64,000 nucleotides of DNA from Gonocerus acuteangulatus. Lineage: Eukaryota > Arthropoda > Insecta > Hemiptera > Coreidae. Both the position numbers and the translations under genes were made by a program. This document shows, one piece after another, positions 11,226 through 21,123 of this stretch. The notes beneath the pieces are model-generated. The model did not search any database and was not told the DNA's origin. It worked only from the letters and a program-made list of their open reading frames with translations. Position 1 is the stretch's first letter, and each line of letters begins with the position of its first letter. The stretch covers positions 71,850,108 to 71,914,107 of the forward strand of contig OX328128.1 of the NCBI GenBank assembly GCA_946811695.1, given 5' to 3'.

Positions 11226-12934
11226 AAGCAAGGTGCTAGGTTCACTAGTTATAATAACCTTTCTACATAGTAATCACAGCGCTCAAAACACTCAGGGTTG
11301 CTAACATTTCAAGTTGTGACTTTTATGGTTATAGTTAGAATTAAAAACCTCAGTACTTTGGCAAAATATGCTTTTTTAACTTTGTTCATAGAGGCGGGTC
11401 ATTTTTGAGACATTTTGATCCTTCTGCAAGGCAGACACCATCTTGTTCCAAAGAGAGGTGGACTAGAGTAGTTTTGAAATGTTTTTCAGTTTTCAAATTA
11501 GATTTAGTGAAGGTTTTAGTCCATTTTGAATGAAAATATCTTATCTTTCAGTTTCAGGGAGCCCTATAGATTCATATAGAAAAAAATGGACAAGAGACAT
11601 TTGGAAATTAAACTCCTCTTATATTTTTATGAATTTCTGCAGAGAATAGTGTCTAGTTTTGTTGGACCAGTTTCCATAGTGGTATAAACTGTTCATTTAG
11701 TATAGGGACGCTGGCATAACGTTCTCCTCCAAGAGGCACGCGAACTAGAAGATGCCAAGGTCTAGGTTTATGAATATCCAATCCCTTATAAAGAAGAAGC
11801 CGAAGCGGCAAGATTTCGGCCAGGACTGGATTAGGCGTCCCGCATTCTCAGGTGTTTGGAGGAATGCGCCTATAAAAACACCGCCTACGCGCACTAACAC
11901 ACTGTATCCTATCAGAGGCACAGGTGTTCTTCATGGGAACCAGTTTAGGTAGCCACACTCGGCGTAGGGTCCTCGCTTTGCCATTGTCATCCATCATTCT
12001 GTTAGATTACTTCATCAAACAGAGTGTTAATTTAAAACTAACCTTCAGATTCAGAATCTCGCTTTCAACGAACAAGCTAGAATCTATGAATCGTTGATGA
12101 ATACGTTCTTAAGTACGATTTATTTTTGTTTTTATCGGACATCGACTAAACATCACGAAATCATTTATAAAAAAATCATGACCGATGAAACAATAGTCCG
12201 TCACGCAGAAGGCGGTTACTGTTCGCAGCATTCATTCGCTTAAAATAGCCAAGAAAATGCCAAAGTTTTTCTCTACGCAAGATGACGTACAACTATTGTT
12301 TCGGGACAATTTTTGTTCAACTGATACAAATGTTGGGCAAAACTAAAAACTAAAATTAAACTACATTCACTTTTTAGAATAAACCAAATCTAAGCTCAAA
12401 ATTGCAACCTAAAAAAAACTAAAATTAAATTAACTAGTGGCTATTAGTTAAAATAAAACTAAATCATTGGGGATTGATTAAAAACTGAATTAAAGCTTTA
12501 TTTTAGTTTTACGTGTAAGTCATATGGTATTTCGATAATTAGGTAAATTATTAAAACTAATAGAACTCGTTTTCATTTAGTTTTAAATAGGCTGAAGTTG
12601 TAGTTGTAACTTGTTTTCCCCATTATAGTTAATAAATAAACACTCTTTATTTTAACAAAAATACATATATAAGTTATAGATTTTTAATATTCCATATCCC
12701 TAAATGCACCCAGCCCCCCCCCCTCCCCGAAATTATTTCCTAATAGCCCCCCTCCTTTTGAGATTATCCTAATGAAGTTGTCATTGAGTAACTCCTGATT
12801 TCTCAAGTAGTAACCGGCGGAAGAATGAAATTGTCGGATGGGATGGGTTTCCGGCCGGATGGAGCTACTTCCTCTATTTGCCGCTCCATCGGTTTCCGGA
12901 AAGTCATCTCCTCCTTCCAACAGCGGAAGAATTG

Positions 12935-12935
<1 letters not shown>
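11226..12935. other. No gene recognised
   Basis: A short piece of the R-family head (GTCCGTCACGCAG) lies at 12,198. A region at 11,700-11,960 is richer in G+C with weak internal inverted repeats. Poly-C tracts occur at 12,713-12,726. No gene. Confidence 0.4.

Positions 12936-12990
<55 letters not shown>
12936..12990. repeat. (AT)n microsatellite
   Basis: Pure TA run. Confidence 0.95.
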
Positions 12991-12994
<4 letters not shown>

Positions 12995-13088
12995 ATTTGT
13001 TTCCTCCTTACAGTAACCCTGCAAGAAGGGAGTTTATTTTTTGTCTGCAAGTCTCATGCAATAAACAGTATACCACTTGCATTTGTAT

Positions 13089-13097
13089 ATGAGAGAG

Positions 13098-13151
<54 letters not shown>
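13089..13151. repeat. (GT)n(GA)n microsatellite
   Basis: Short TGTG step followed by about 25 GA repeats. Confidence 0.95.
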
Positions 13152-13155
<4 letters not shown>

Positions 13156-13364
13156 ATATTGTAACAGGGGTAAATTGAATCGCTTATTTCAGAAACCCGT
13201 CAAGTGCACTTTTTAAAATTTTGGGAAAACTAAAAAAATCTTCCTAATTTTAAAATTATTAAAGGTTTTGGTTACGGAAAACATCAAAGTGTTTCTCATT
13301 GTATTGAAAAAAAAAAACAAATAATGCTTGGGGTTAAAAAAAATAATACTTTTCTTTTTTCGTT

Positions 13365-13535
13365 TTTTTTTCCTTGCTGGACCGACAACTGAGCCATTAG
13401 CGCCTTTAGGATAAGGCAAGAAACCTTCTTAATGGGCCTTAAGATGAGAAAAATTCCTGCCGCCAGAGGGACTCGAATACTCATCTCCCGCATGAGAATC
13501 TAAGGCGTTAGCCACTAGACCGCGGGGAGACCCCT
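13365..13535 (-). mobile_element. tRNA-headed SINE (family C), minus copy
   Basis: Read on the minus strand it begins GGGGTCTCCCCGCGGTCTAG, has an A-box-like GGTCTAGTGGCTAACGCC and a B-box-like ATTCGAGTCCC, and ends with GGCGCTAATGGCTCAGTTGT and a T-rich (plus-strand) tail. It matches the cleaner copy at 24,982-25,176. Confidence 0.82.
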
Positions 13536-13712
13536 CCGATATACATACTTATTGTCTGCCATTCCATACTGTTTTATTGAGCTATACTTAAAAAAGTATC
13601 CTGACAACAAATATCAATATTGTTTGGCTTTGGAGGCCAACGTGTACAATTGATGAATATCATTATTATAACTGTGATGTATGCAGCGTTATTTGTGGAG
13701 TTCTCGATTTCG

Positions 13713-13907
13713 TAGAAGGTAGAAAAATAATGTCTCTCCACTGTTTTTCAAAGTATTTATTAGCAAACACCTGCTCGGAGAGGCGGTTAGCAGTAATACC
13801 GGTGGAGTAATAGATGCACTGACGATGAGAACCATGTTCTCGAAAAGCTTTTGCTAATAAATACTTTGAAAAACAGCGGAGAGACATTATTTTTCTACCT
13901 TCTACGT
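13713..13907. mobile_element. MITE with ~55-bp terminal inverted repeats
   Basis: Left arm TAGAAGGTAGAAAAATAATG...TATTTATTAGCAAA is the near-perfect complement of the right arm TTTGCTAATAAATACTTTG...ACATTATTTTTCTACCTTCTA. The loop is about 85 bp and non-coding. No transposase, so non-autonomous. Confidence 0.88.
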
Positions 13908-14002
13908 CATTATTATAAATTGATAATAGACATAACCAATTGGTTTTTTTTTAAACTATATTACTGAAATTTCAATTGATGCATAGTAGAAACATAGGTA
14001 AA

Positions 14003-15140
14003 AATGCAGTTTCCAGCCCTCCAAACCGATTTCTTTCAAACTTTGCACAATAACGTATTTTGATGCACTAAACACGAATACGATAAAAAAAAAAACGTCG
14101 GATTTAACTAGGAAAGAAGTTATTAAGCACATAAGTTCACTGTTGTGCAGGTTATGAGAGCTAATGTAAACAATTAAATTTGTGACGACTTTAAGGCATA
14201 CATGACTTTAAGGCATAAATGACGACTTTAAGGCACACATGCTATGCGTTTCCGCTCGCTACGCTCGCTCAAAAAGATAACAAAACCCCAGTCAATCCAA
14301 CTCGCTAAAATTAATAGAATATAATATTAAGCACTAAAGTTAGGAAGGTTATAAAACTAGGCGTCATCAGCGTATTTGTAAACATGCGCATGCGCAGATA
14401 CGTAACATTGGGAAACAGAGAACTCTCATTTGAAATGTTCAGAAACTATTTATTCAAAGATATTGTTAATTTTAAGGGCATTCTCACCCGTCGTCACCTG
14501 TCGCTTAAGGGCATACGTGCTATGCGTTTCCGCTCGCTCCGCAACGCTCCGCTCGCTCAAGAAAATAACAAAACCCCAGTCAATCCAACTCGCTAAAATT
14601 AATAGAATTCTATTAATTTTAGCGAGTTGGATTGACTGGGGTTTTGTTATCTTCTTGAGCGAGCGGAAACGCATAGCATGTTTGCCCTTAAAATCGCCCT
14701 AGACATTCTTCTGCATTCCTAATCATTCGTCCTAGACATTCTTCTGCTATTATAAAGGCATTAGCTAATTATTAAGGGATTTCTGATACATAATACTTTT
14801 CATGAACGAAACAAGAAATGTGAAGAGTGTTTCTTTATTTAAAAAAATGATTGTAAATAAATAACTGCTGATGAATTTCGATAATTTATGGTAAATTTCA
14901 ATTAAACTTCCTTATTTCGAACTTTTCCATACCCGCGCATGCGTATGTTGACAAATTTAGTTGTTTACATTAGCTCTCATAACCTGCACAACAGTGAACT
15001 TAAGTGCTTTATAACTTCTTTCCTAGTTAAATCCGACGTTTTCTTTTATCGTATTCGTGTTTAGTGCATCAAAATACGTTATTGTGCAAAGTTTGAAAGA
15101 AATCGGTTTGGAGGGCTGGAAACTGCATTTTTACCGAAAC
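14003..15140. mobile_element. Foldback element with ~180-bp arms and a nested palindrome
   Basis: The outer arms are 14,003-14,180 and 14,945-15,140. Landmarks are GAGGGCTGGAAACTGCA against TGCAGTTTCCAGCCCTC, and GAGAGCTAATGTAAACAA against its complement. A second inverted repeat inside (14,240-14,690) carries repeated CGTTTCCGCTCGCTACGCTCGC words and a perfect hairpin around 14,590-14,640 (CTCGCTAAAATTAATAGAAT against its complement). No open frame of a transposase. Same arm family as 2,748-3,170 and the array at 16,235. Confidence 0.85.
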
Positions 15141-15300
15141 ATAATTTAAACATTATACAGACTTACACTTATCAGGGAATTTACAAAAACGATTTAACTT
15201 TAAACAGTAATATCTCAAAATGATATTAACGTCACTTGTATCCCTTTAACCCAAATTGGCTTCTCAACCCATCAAATAATATAGGGGTCTATTTCGGAAA

Positions 15301-15985
15301 AGGGGTGCCAGTGATTTTATCAGTAACTGTGATTATTTTAACTAAATAAAATAAAACAAATGTTACGGTAACCTCACCGAATTTTTCTAATTTTCATTTG
15401 TGATTTTGGCTGGCTCAAACGCAATGAATATATTTCAGTTAAGTGACCATATCAGGTGAGTGAAAGACAGTGCTCTTAGGTTTCCACATAGCAAAAGGTT
15501 CATATCGAGTACAAAGGTTTACGGCCAAGGGCATCCCAAGAAGTTACTGCTCGAAGAAAACAAGTAGTATTGTTACCAGAGGGATTGCCTTGAGATTGCT
15601 GGAAGGCATACAAAGGACTGAAGAAAGTGGAGGGTATGTGATATAAACATTATGTAGTGAATCATTCCAAAAACTTGGTAGACCTGACAACAGGTACTCA
15701 CACCCAGAGGGTTGAATCTCTTTGGGCTTGGATCAAAGGCAGAAACAAGATAGAATACAGCACTAGGAGGAGCATGCTGGATTAATATCTATGCGAATTT
15801 ACAAGAAGGAGTGATTGTTTGGGAGGATTTTAGAGAACATTGTCGATTTTCGTTCAGAGTTTAACTAGTTTTCTTAGTTGAGGTTATAGAATATGTTTTG
15901 AGGTTATTCATAAAATGTATTTTCTTAAATAAACATGTGTTATATACAATAATAACAGTTATTCAACAAAATCATTGGCACCCCT
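15301..15985 (+). mobile_element. Terminal-inverted-repeat transposon with Merlin/IS1595-like remnant
   Basis: Left end AGGGGTGCCAGTGATTTTAT and right end AAAATCATTGGCACCCCT are inverted repeats that continue, with mismatches, for about 40 bp. The 685-bp interior holds a damaged transposase C-terminus (15,594-15,833). I could not identify a convincing target duplication. Confidence 0.75.
15594..15833 (+). pseudogene. Merlin (IS1595/ISXO2-like) transposase, C-terminal pseudogene
   Basis: One frame reads a D-C-W-K-A-Y segment, then V-N-H-S-K-N-x-V-D, then H-T-Q-R-V-E-S-L-W, then a Y-L-C-E-F-T-R-R segment. These are the spaced conserved motifs of the DDE domain in the IS1595/Merlin superfamily, including the Asp before W-x-A-Y and the Asn and Glu around the last catalytic block. 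In-frame stops (near 15,639 and after the S-M-L-D segment) and the missing N-terminal half show it is dead. The assignment rests on motif order only. Confidence 0.75.
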
Positions 15986-16234
15986 CAGGGTTGTGCAAAC
16001 GTTAGCGGTCGCTAATATCCAATACCTTCTCGCTAATTTAGCGGTACTGATAAGAGCCTGCGCTAACGATTAGCGCATAGCGACGGCAGTGCGCTAATCG
16101 CTAATTTATTCATGAAATGTATAAATATCGTGATAGCTAATACGCTTTAGCTATAGTTACAACATTTTGTCATATCAACGTACACTTCCGGTCTGCTCTG
16201 AGCCCGGGGGCATGCACCGCATATAACATTAGGT

Positions 16235-17290
16235 AAAACTGAAGTTTAGTGTCCTCCAAACCGATTTCTTTCAAATTTTGTACAATAACGTATTGCCAAC
16301 GGCCATAGCCACGTTGAATACACCGGTTCCCGCAGATCACCGAAGTTAAGCAACGTCGGGCGTGGTCAGTACCTGAATGGGTGACGGCCACGTGCTGTTG
16401 GCATTATAAAAGGGTGGCAACCTATAGATAGCCCGGCGCTAATGGCCAAGTTGTAGATGCGCCGTAAAAAAAAAAAAAAAAATAATAACGTATTTTGATG
16501 CACTATATACGAATCCGTTAAAAAAAAAAGTTCGCATACTTAAAGTTAGGTAAAACTGCAGTAAAGTGTACTCCAAACCGATTTCTTTCAAATTTTGTAC
16601 AATAACGTATTTTGATGCACTAAATACGAATCCGTTAAAAAAAAAGTTCGCATACTTAAAGTTAGGTAAAACTGCAGTTTAGCGTCCTCCAAACCGATTT
16701 CTTTCAAATTTTGTACAATAACGTATTTTGATGCACTAAATACGAATCCGTTAAAAAAAAAAGTTCGCATACTTAAAGTTAGGCAAAACTGCAGTTTAGC
16801 GTCCTCCAAACCGATTTCTTTCAAATTTTGTACAATAACGTATTTTGATGCACTAAACACGAATCCGTTAAAAAAAAAAAAGTTCGCATACTTAAAGTTA
16901 GGTAAAACTGCAGTTTAGCGTCCTCCAAACCGATTTCTTTCAAATTTTGTACAATAACGTATTTTGATGCCCTAAATACGAATCCGTTAAAAAAAAAAGT
17001 TCGCATACTTAAAGTTAGGTAAAACTGCAGTTTAGCGTCCTCCAAACCGATTTCTTTCAAATTTTGTACAATAACGTATTTTGATGCACTAAATACGAAT
17101 CCGTTAAAAAAAAAGTTCGCATACTTAAAGTTAGGTAAAACTGCAGTTTAGCGTCCTCCAAACCGGTTTCTTTCAAATTTTGTACAATAACGTATTTTGA
17201 TGCACTAAACACGAATCCGTTAAAAAAAAAAAAAGTTCGCATACTTAAAGTTAGGTAAAACTGCAGTTTAGCGTCCTCCAAACCGATTTG
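16235..17290. repeat. ~117-bp tandem array of foldback-arm sequence
   Basis: The anchor AACCGATTTCTTTCAAATTT starts units near 16,261; 16,578; 16,694; 16,811; 16,930; 17,047; 17,163 and (partial) 17,283. Spacing is 116-120 bp, varying mainly by A-tract length; the first interval is longer because a 200-bp SINE insertion sits in it. Each unit holds AATAACGTATTTTGATGCAC, also in the foldback arms at 2,748 and 14,003. It produces long but meaningless minus-strand frames. Confidence 0.92.
16295..16483 (+). mobile_element. 5S-rRNA-headed SINE (family B), full-length
   Basis: The first ~110 bp read as a 5S rRNA gene: start GCCAACGGCCATA, middle ACCGAAGTTAAGCAACGTCG, late GGTCAGTACCTGAATGGGTG, end TGTTGGCA. 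The internal A-box, intermediate element and C-box region are therefore present. A 60-bp unrelated body (TATAAAAGGGTGGCAACC) and the tail GCGCTAATGGCCAAGTTGTA, GATGCGCCGT and poly-A follow. An exact 11-bp duplication (AATAACGTATT at 16,284-16,294 and 16,484-16,494) flanks it, so it inserted by retrotransposition into the tandem array. Not a functional 5S gene, because no terminator follows the 5S part. Confidence 0.93.
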
Positions 17291-17299
17291 ATACATTGT

Positions 17300-17549
17300 A
17301 TTGATGTTTTCCTAGTCGAATCCCAACTATTCCTTGATTGCTTAACATTAATTATAATTTCATTATTTATGTTTATTTTAATGAATAATATTATAAGTTC
17401 ATTACCTTATATTTTCACAATATCAAGTCATTTAGTATTTACATAAACTATAAAATTTCCTTTATGACTATCTTTAATTAATTATGTGGTTGAATAAATA
17501 TAACTAACAGAATATTTAGGAACCCCTGCTGTATTAATACATTTTATTT
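17300..17549 (+). pseudogene. atp6: NUMT: mitochondrial atp6, 5' part
   Basis: Read with the invertebrate mitochondrial code (ATA Met, TGA Trp), this gives the ATP synthase subunit a segments L-F-M-F-I-L-M-N-N, L-P-Y-I-F-T, S-H-L-V-F-T and F-P-L-W-L-S, in the order expected for arthropod atp6. Several positions are degraded. It is a nuclear copy: it lies among nuclear transposons and is repeatedly interrupted. Continues at 17,640. Confidence 0.85.
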
Positions 17550-17605
17550 ATTTATTTGAGGAGCTCCGCAACGCAGGCTATAAGCTCCATGAAAAAATAA
17601 TAATA
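17550..17605 (-). mobile_element. 5'-truncated I-clade LINE tail inside the NUMT
   Basis: On the minus strand it reads GCGTTGCGGAGCTCCTCAAATAAATAAA, like the 3' end of the intact LINE at 57,660-57,705 (TTGTTGCGAGAGCTCATGAATAAATAAA). The host word TAATACATTTTAT occurs on both sides (and a third time shortly after), consistent with a target duplication. Confidence 0.65.
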
Positions 17606-17639
17606 ATTGCTATAATACATTTTATAGTAATAATAATTA

Positions 17640-17790
17640 CTATAATACATTTTATAGTAATTATTAAAACAATTATAAATTTAAGGTGATCAGGATCACT
17701 TGCAGTTTGATTAACTGCTAATATAATTGCAGGTTATTTGTTAATAATTCTTGTTGGAGGAAATTCTACTAATTGTAAAAAATTCATTAT
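17640..17790 (+). pseudogene. atp6: NUMT: atp6, 3' part
   Basis: Resumes atp6 with S-L-A-V-W-L-T-A-N-M-I-A-G, the conserved transmembrane Arg region of subunit a. The usual CGA Arg codon now reads TGA, a C-to-T change of the kind seen at CpG in nuclear DNA. Confidence 0.87.
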
Positions 17791-17794
17791 GCAT

Positions 17795-17975
17795 TACTAT
17801 GCTCTGGCCGCCTGATTTTCCCCTTGCTGCTTCGACTGATAGAGTCATTAGCACCAAGGTACCCATTATTAAATTAATTAAAGGCTGGGTTGGCCTAGGG
17901 ACGGTCAGGGAGGCCGAGTTCAACCCATGAATGAAGACACTAGAAGAAAAAATCTTCTAGTGCTTGCTCGGGGGT
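17795..17975 (-). mobile_element. tRNA-headed SINE (family A), minus copy inside NUMT
   Basis: Matches the body and tail of the copy at 439-690 (minus strand: GGTTGGCCTAGGGACGG on plus; tail ...GTCATTAGCACC). The tRNA head is missing; similarity ends at the CTTGCTCGGG word, so it is 5'-truncated. Confidence 0.8.
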
Positions 17976-18004
17976 GGCATTACAAAGAAAAAGAGGGCTT
18001 TAAG

Positions 18005-18295
18005 GAGGAATGGTGACAACGGATCCAACTTTTACAACAACAACAAAAAAAGCGAAGACCGAGATCCGCAAAAGTTCTTTGAGGCTCGGCCCACTGGACG
18101 TCGTCTTTCGAGGAAGGCCGAGATTACTTTGGATGGACCACATTTCCAGGCTTGGACAGGAAAAGGGAAAGAGTCTGAACTCCATGAAAGCGCTGGCTCA
18201 AGATCGTGATGCTTGGTGGTCTTCGATCGTGGCACCTCCATACTGAAAGGCACAAAGGAGGATGATAAAGAAGAAGAGAAGAAAAAAAAATTGTT
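18005..18295 (+). pseudogene. RTE/CR1-like LINE 3' end fragment
   Basis: The plus frame has F-R-G-R-P-R-L-L-W-M-D-H, then A-L-A-Q-D-R-D-A-W-W-S-S-I-V, then a stop at 18,244. This is the typical C-terminus of endonuclease/RT LINEs of the RTE and neighbouring clades (GRPR-x-RW-x-D ... A-x-DR-x-x-W). It ends in GATGATAAAGAAGAAGAG repeats. Only the last ~75 residues remain. Confidence 0.75.
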
Positions 18296-18394
18296 CGCAC
18301 AATGAACAATCATTTAAGAGAGATAATAAAAAATAAAGTATGTCCCACAGATCATCAGACAATGTTTCGTTAAGTATTTATGTTGATGTAATGT

Positions 18395-18595
18395 TAATTT
18401 TGTTCTTCTGAGCATGTTTCCGCAAACAATGAACTGGGAATCACTTGACCACCAAACCCTTTAGAAATTCCTTTATTAAACTAAATAATTATTTTATGTT
18501 CAGGTATTTCAGATACATGAGCTCACCACAGTTTAATGAATGGTCTTCACTCTCAAACCCTAAAGGCGTTAACGATAATATTACTTACTTACTTA
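18395..18595 (+). pseudogene. cox3: NUMT: mitochondrial cox3, middle part
   Basis: The frame shows F-F-W-A-C-F, then (after a shift) E-L-G-I-T-W-P-P and N-P-L-E-I-P-L-L-N, then T-W-A-H-H-S-L-M. These are successive conserved blocks of cytochrome oxidase subunit III. Indels disrupt the frame. The N-terminal third is missing or unrecognised between 18,300 and 18,395. Confidence 0.87.
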
Positions 18596-18705
18596 CTGAA
18601 AAAAACCAAAAAAAAAACAAAAAAAACAAAAAAAAAAAAAAAAAAACATCCCTTGACTTTGCATCACCTCAATTAGCTGTCTTCATCTCATAACTGTAAT
18701 ATTAT
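18596..18705. mobile_element. A-rich insertion inside cox3 NUMT
   Basis: About 110 bp that do not belong to cox3: (CTTA)n, then a long A/C-interrupted A tract, then 50 bp of unassigned sequence. Words like AATATTA occur on both sides, so a small retroposed insert is likely but the class is unknown. Confidence 0.5.
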
Positions 18706-18937
18706 GTATTTATTTTACGATTCTTCAAGCATATGAATATATAGAAGCAATATTTTGTATTAGTTATTCTGTATATGGTTCAAGTTTTTTTACAGCGACA
18801 GGATTTCATGGGATTCATGTAATTATTGGAATAACTTTTTTACTGCATATAAAATTTCACTTTTCGAAAAATAATCATTTTGGATTTGAAGAAGCTGCTT
18901 GATATTGACATTTTGTTGATGTAGTGTGACTTGAATA
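18706..18937 (+). pseudogene. cox3: NUMT: cox3, 3' part
   Basis: Reads Q-A-Y-E-Y-M-E-A, then [15 protein letters not shown], then [19 protein letters not shown] with TGA as Trp. This is the best-preserved NUMT part. It stops where the inverted-repeat element at 18,938 begins. After that element, 20,852-20,880 can be read as a possible shifted cox3 end (W-W-x-N-stop). Confidence 0.93.
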
Positions 18938-20849
18938 GGCAAAATTTTCTTTAAGAAAGCACTGATTTAATTAACTAAAACCATTGATAAAAGATACTTT
19001 CTGGACGTCCAATAAAGCACTTTTGTTTTTCTTGATGAATTAGAGTAAAATCAGAAGCACGGATTAAATCACTGCAAAGGAATAGGAAGTTTATTGAGGG
19101 TTAGGTTGAACGATTGACTCCCTTTTGTCAAAAATATAAAATGGAGTTTTGTTACTTTCAAATACCTTGTGTGAAAAAATTATGGATTACACATTTTTTA
19201 TTGGCCTAACTATAGGAATCCATTCTCCAGTCTGGAAGCTTTAAAACCTAACTGTAAGAAACTATTTGGGAGATATGTTATATTTTGTGTTTTCCAAATT
19301 TTCATTGGTTTATCTTTTACATGATGTATATGGCACTCAGTTTTTGACTAGAACTTTTAAGGGGAGAATCTATGTGCAAGCGGAATGTCTTCAAACGCAA
19401 TCAGGGTTGGGTGAAGAAGATATTCATCCGAAATTCCGTACCACACGTTAACTTGGAGCTGATACTGATTGTGTGTTCTTCACACAGCATAAGGATTAAC
19501 ATCAGACCAAGTATTCTTCTGGTTCCCCGGCTTCTTTCTCCAGCGGTGATGGTTTCATGGCCGTTATATTTCGCCCATCTCCTAGTGGGCAGGAGCTATG
19601 CGTACCTGCATAGCTCCTGCCTCCGTCAAGAGAATACAACCATTAGAACGTCTGATGAAGCCCATTAGGAGATGGACGAAATATAACGGCCATGAAACCA
19701 TCACCGCTGGAGAAAGAAGCCGGAAAACCAGAAGAATGAAGCCCCAGCGAGGAAGCCTAAAGGAGAACGAGACCAAGTATGCGAATTGGGACTATTAAAT
19801 ATTCCACCCCGTGTGAATGTGGCCTTGTCTGTCTAGAAAATATTTGTGCCGAACTGAGGATTAACATTTTTTAAGTTATATTTCAAATTTTCTTTGAAAA
19901 CATTTAAATTATGTGTAAATTTAGAGTAGAAGAAAAAGGGGGTTTCTGGCACACTTCCAAAATACCCCCAATTTCCCCGAAAAATGCACTCGCCGGGTTT
20001 TTGATGATTTTAATAAAAAATTCCAAATCCACTACACTTTGTATCTAAAATACCCCCAAAATTACCTCAAAATGCGGAGGTTTCTAAAAAAATACCATCA
20101 TCCATCTGATTGTAGATTTTTTCAGGATTCTAAAAAACTTCTCAATTTCTGAGCTCACTTCCAAAATATCCCCTTTTCCCCAAAATTTGCATAACGCGAT
20201 CATCCACTAATTTTTACAAAAGTAGGGTAAAAAGGTCTTTTTGCTTCCAGCTTCGTGAGTTAAACTAACTTTAACTTCGTTAAAGTTAGTTTAACTATTT
20301 AGGATTAAAATTATTCAACTACACTGAAATGTTTTTTAATTCTCCTCTCAAAAGTTTTAGTCAAAAACTGAGTGCCATATACATCATGTAAAAGATAAAT
20401 CAATGAAAATTTAGAAAACACAAAATGTAAAATATCTCCCAAATAAAAAACTTTTCCAATAGTTTCTTTCAGTTACTTTTTATTGCTTCTGGACTGGCCA
20501 ATGGATACACACAGTTTGGCCAATAAAAAATGAATAATTTTTAATTTCTTCACACAAGGTATTTGAAAGTAACAAAACTACATTCTACATTTTTTTGACA
20601 AAAGGGAGCCAATCGATCAATTTATCCCTCAATAAACCTCCACTTTATTTGCATGGATTTAATGCTTACTAAATGTAGAGGTTTTCGTGTGAGTATTGAA
20701 TCTGTCGTCCGTTAGGGGGCTGAGGAAAAAATTCGCAAGAAACCACTGATTCATTGAGAAAAACAGAAGTGCGTTATTCGACATCCAGAAAGTATCTTCT
20801 GTCAATAGATTTAGTGAATTAAATCACTGTTTTTAAAGAAAATTTTGCC
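18938..20849. mobile_element. 1.9-kb long-inverted-repeat element with TA duplication
   Basis: Ends GGCAAAATTTTCTTTAA and its complement, flanked by TA at 18,936-18,937 and 20,850-20,851. The arms run about 430-500 bp (18,938-19,368 against 20,342-20,849) with landmarks AGATACTTTCTGGA, ACTTTCAAATACCTTGTGTG and TTTTACATGATGTATATGGC and their complements. The loop holds a second palindrome (19,510-19,740). No transposase; TA target and long arms suggest a Tc1/mariner-type non-autonomous element, by inference. Confidence 0.88.
19510..19740. repeat. Nested palindrome in the loop
   Basis: TTCTTCTGGTTCCCCGGCTTC...GGCCGTTATATTTCG pairs with CGAAATATAACGGCC...GAAGCCGGAAAACCAGAAGAA. The centre repeats GCAGGAGCTATGCG in inverted form. 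Confidence 0.85.
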
Positions 20850-20851
20850 TA

Positions 20852-21063
20852 TTTTATGATGGCATAATTAAAATTTAATTATCTTCAACTGTTTTTGAGC
20901 AATCCTTTCTTATTCAATAAAAAACATGGCTACATTAAAAAAACAGAAAATTGGACATAACTGCTTTTCCCTTCAGAATCGGACCATACTTCAAATAAAC
21001 TTTTTTTTGGAAATTATGTCTAGAATCACTTCCTGGGGTTTGGCTACTTAGACCTCAATCACC

Positions 21064-21123
<60 letters not shown>

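Noticed and set aside
16295..16405. Functional 5S rRNA gene
   Set aside because: It lacks a T-run terminator at the 5S end, continues into a SINE body and is flanked by a target duplication.
16588..17296. Three repetitive minus-strand open frames
   Set aside because: They are readings of the ~117-bp non-coding array; a 117-bp unit is a multiple of three and lacks stops by chance.
17300..18937. Mitochondrial contamination
   Set aside because: The segment is frame-broken, C-to-T decayed and interrupted by nuclear transposons, so it is a nuclear insertion.
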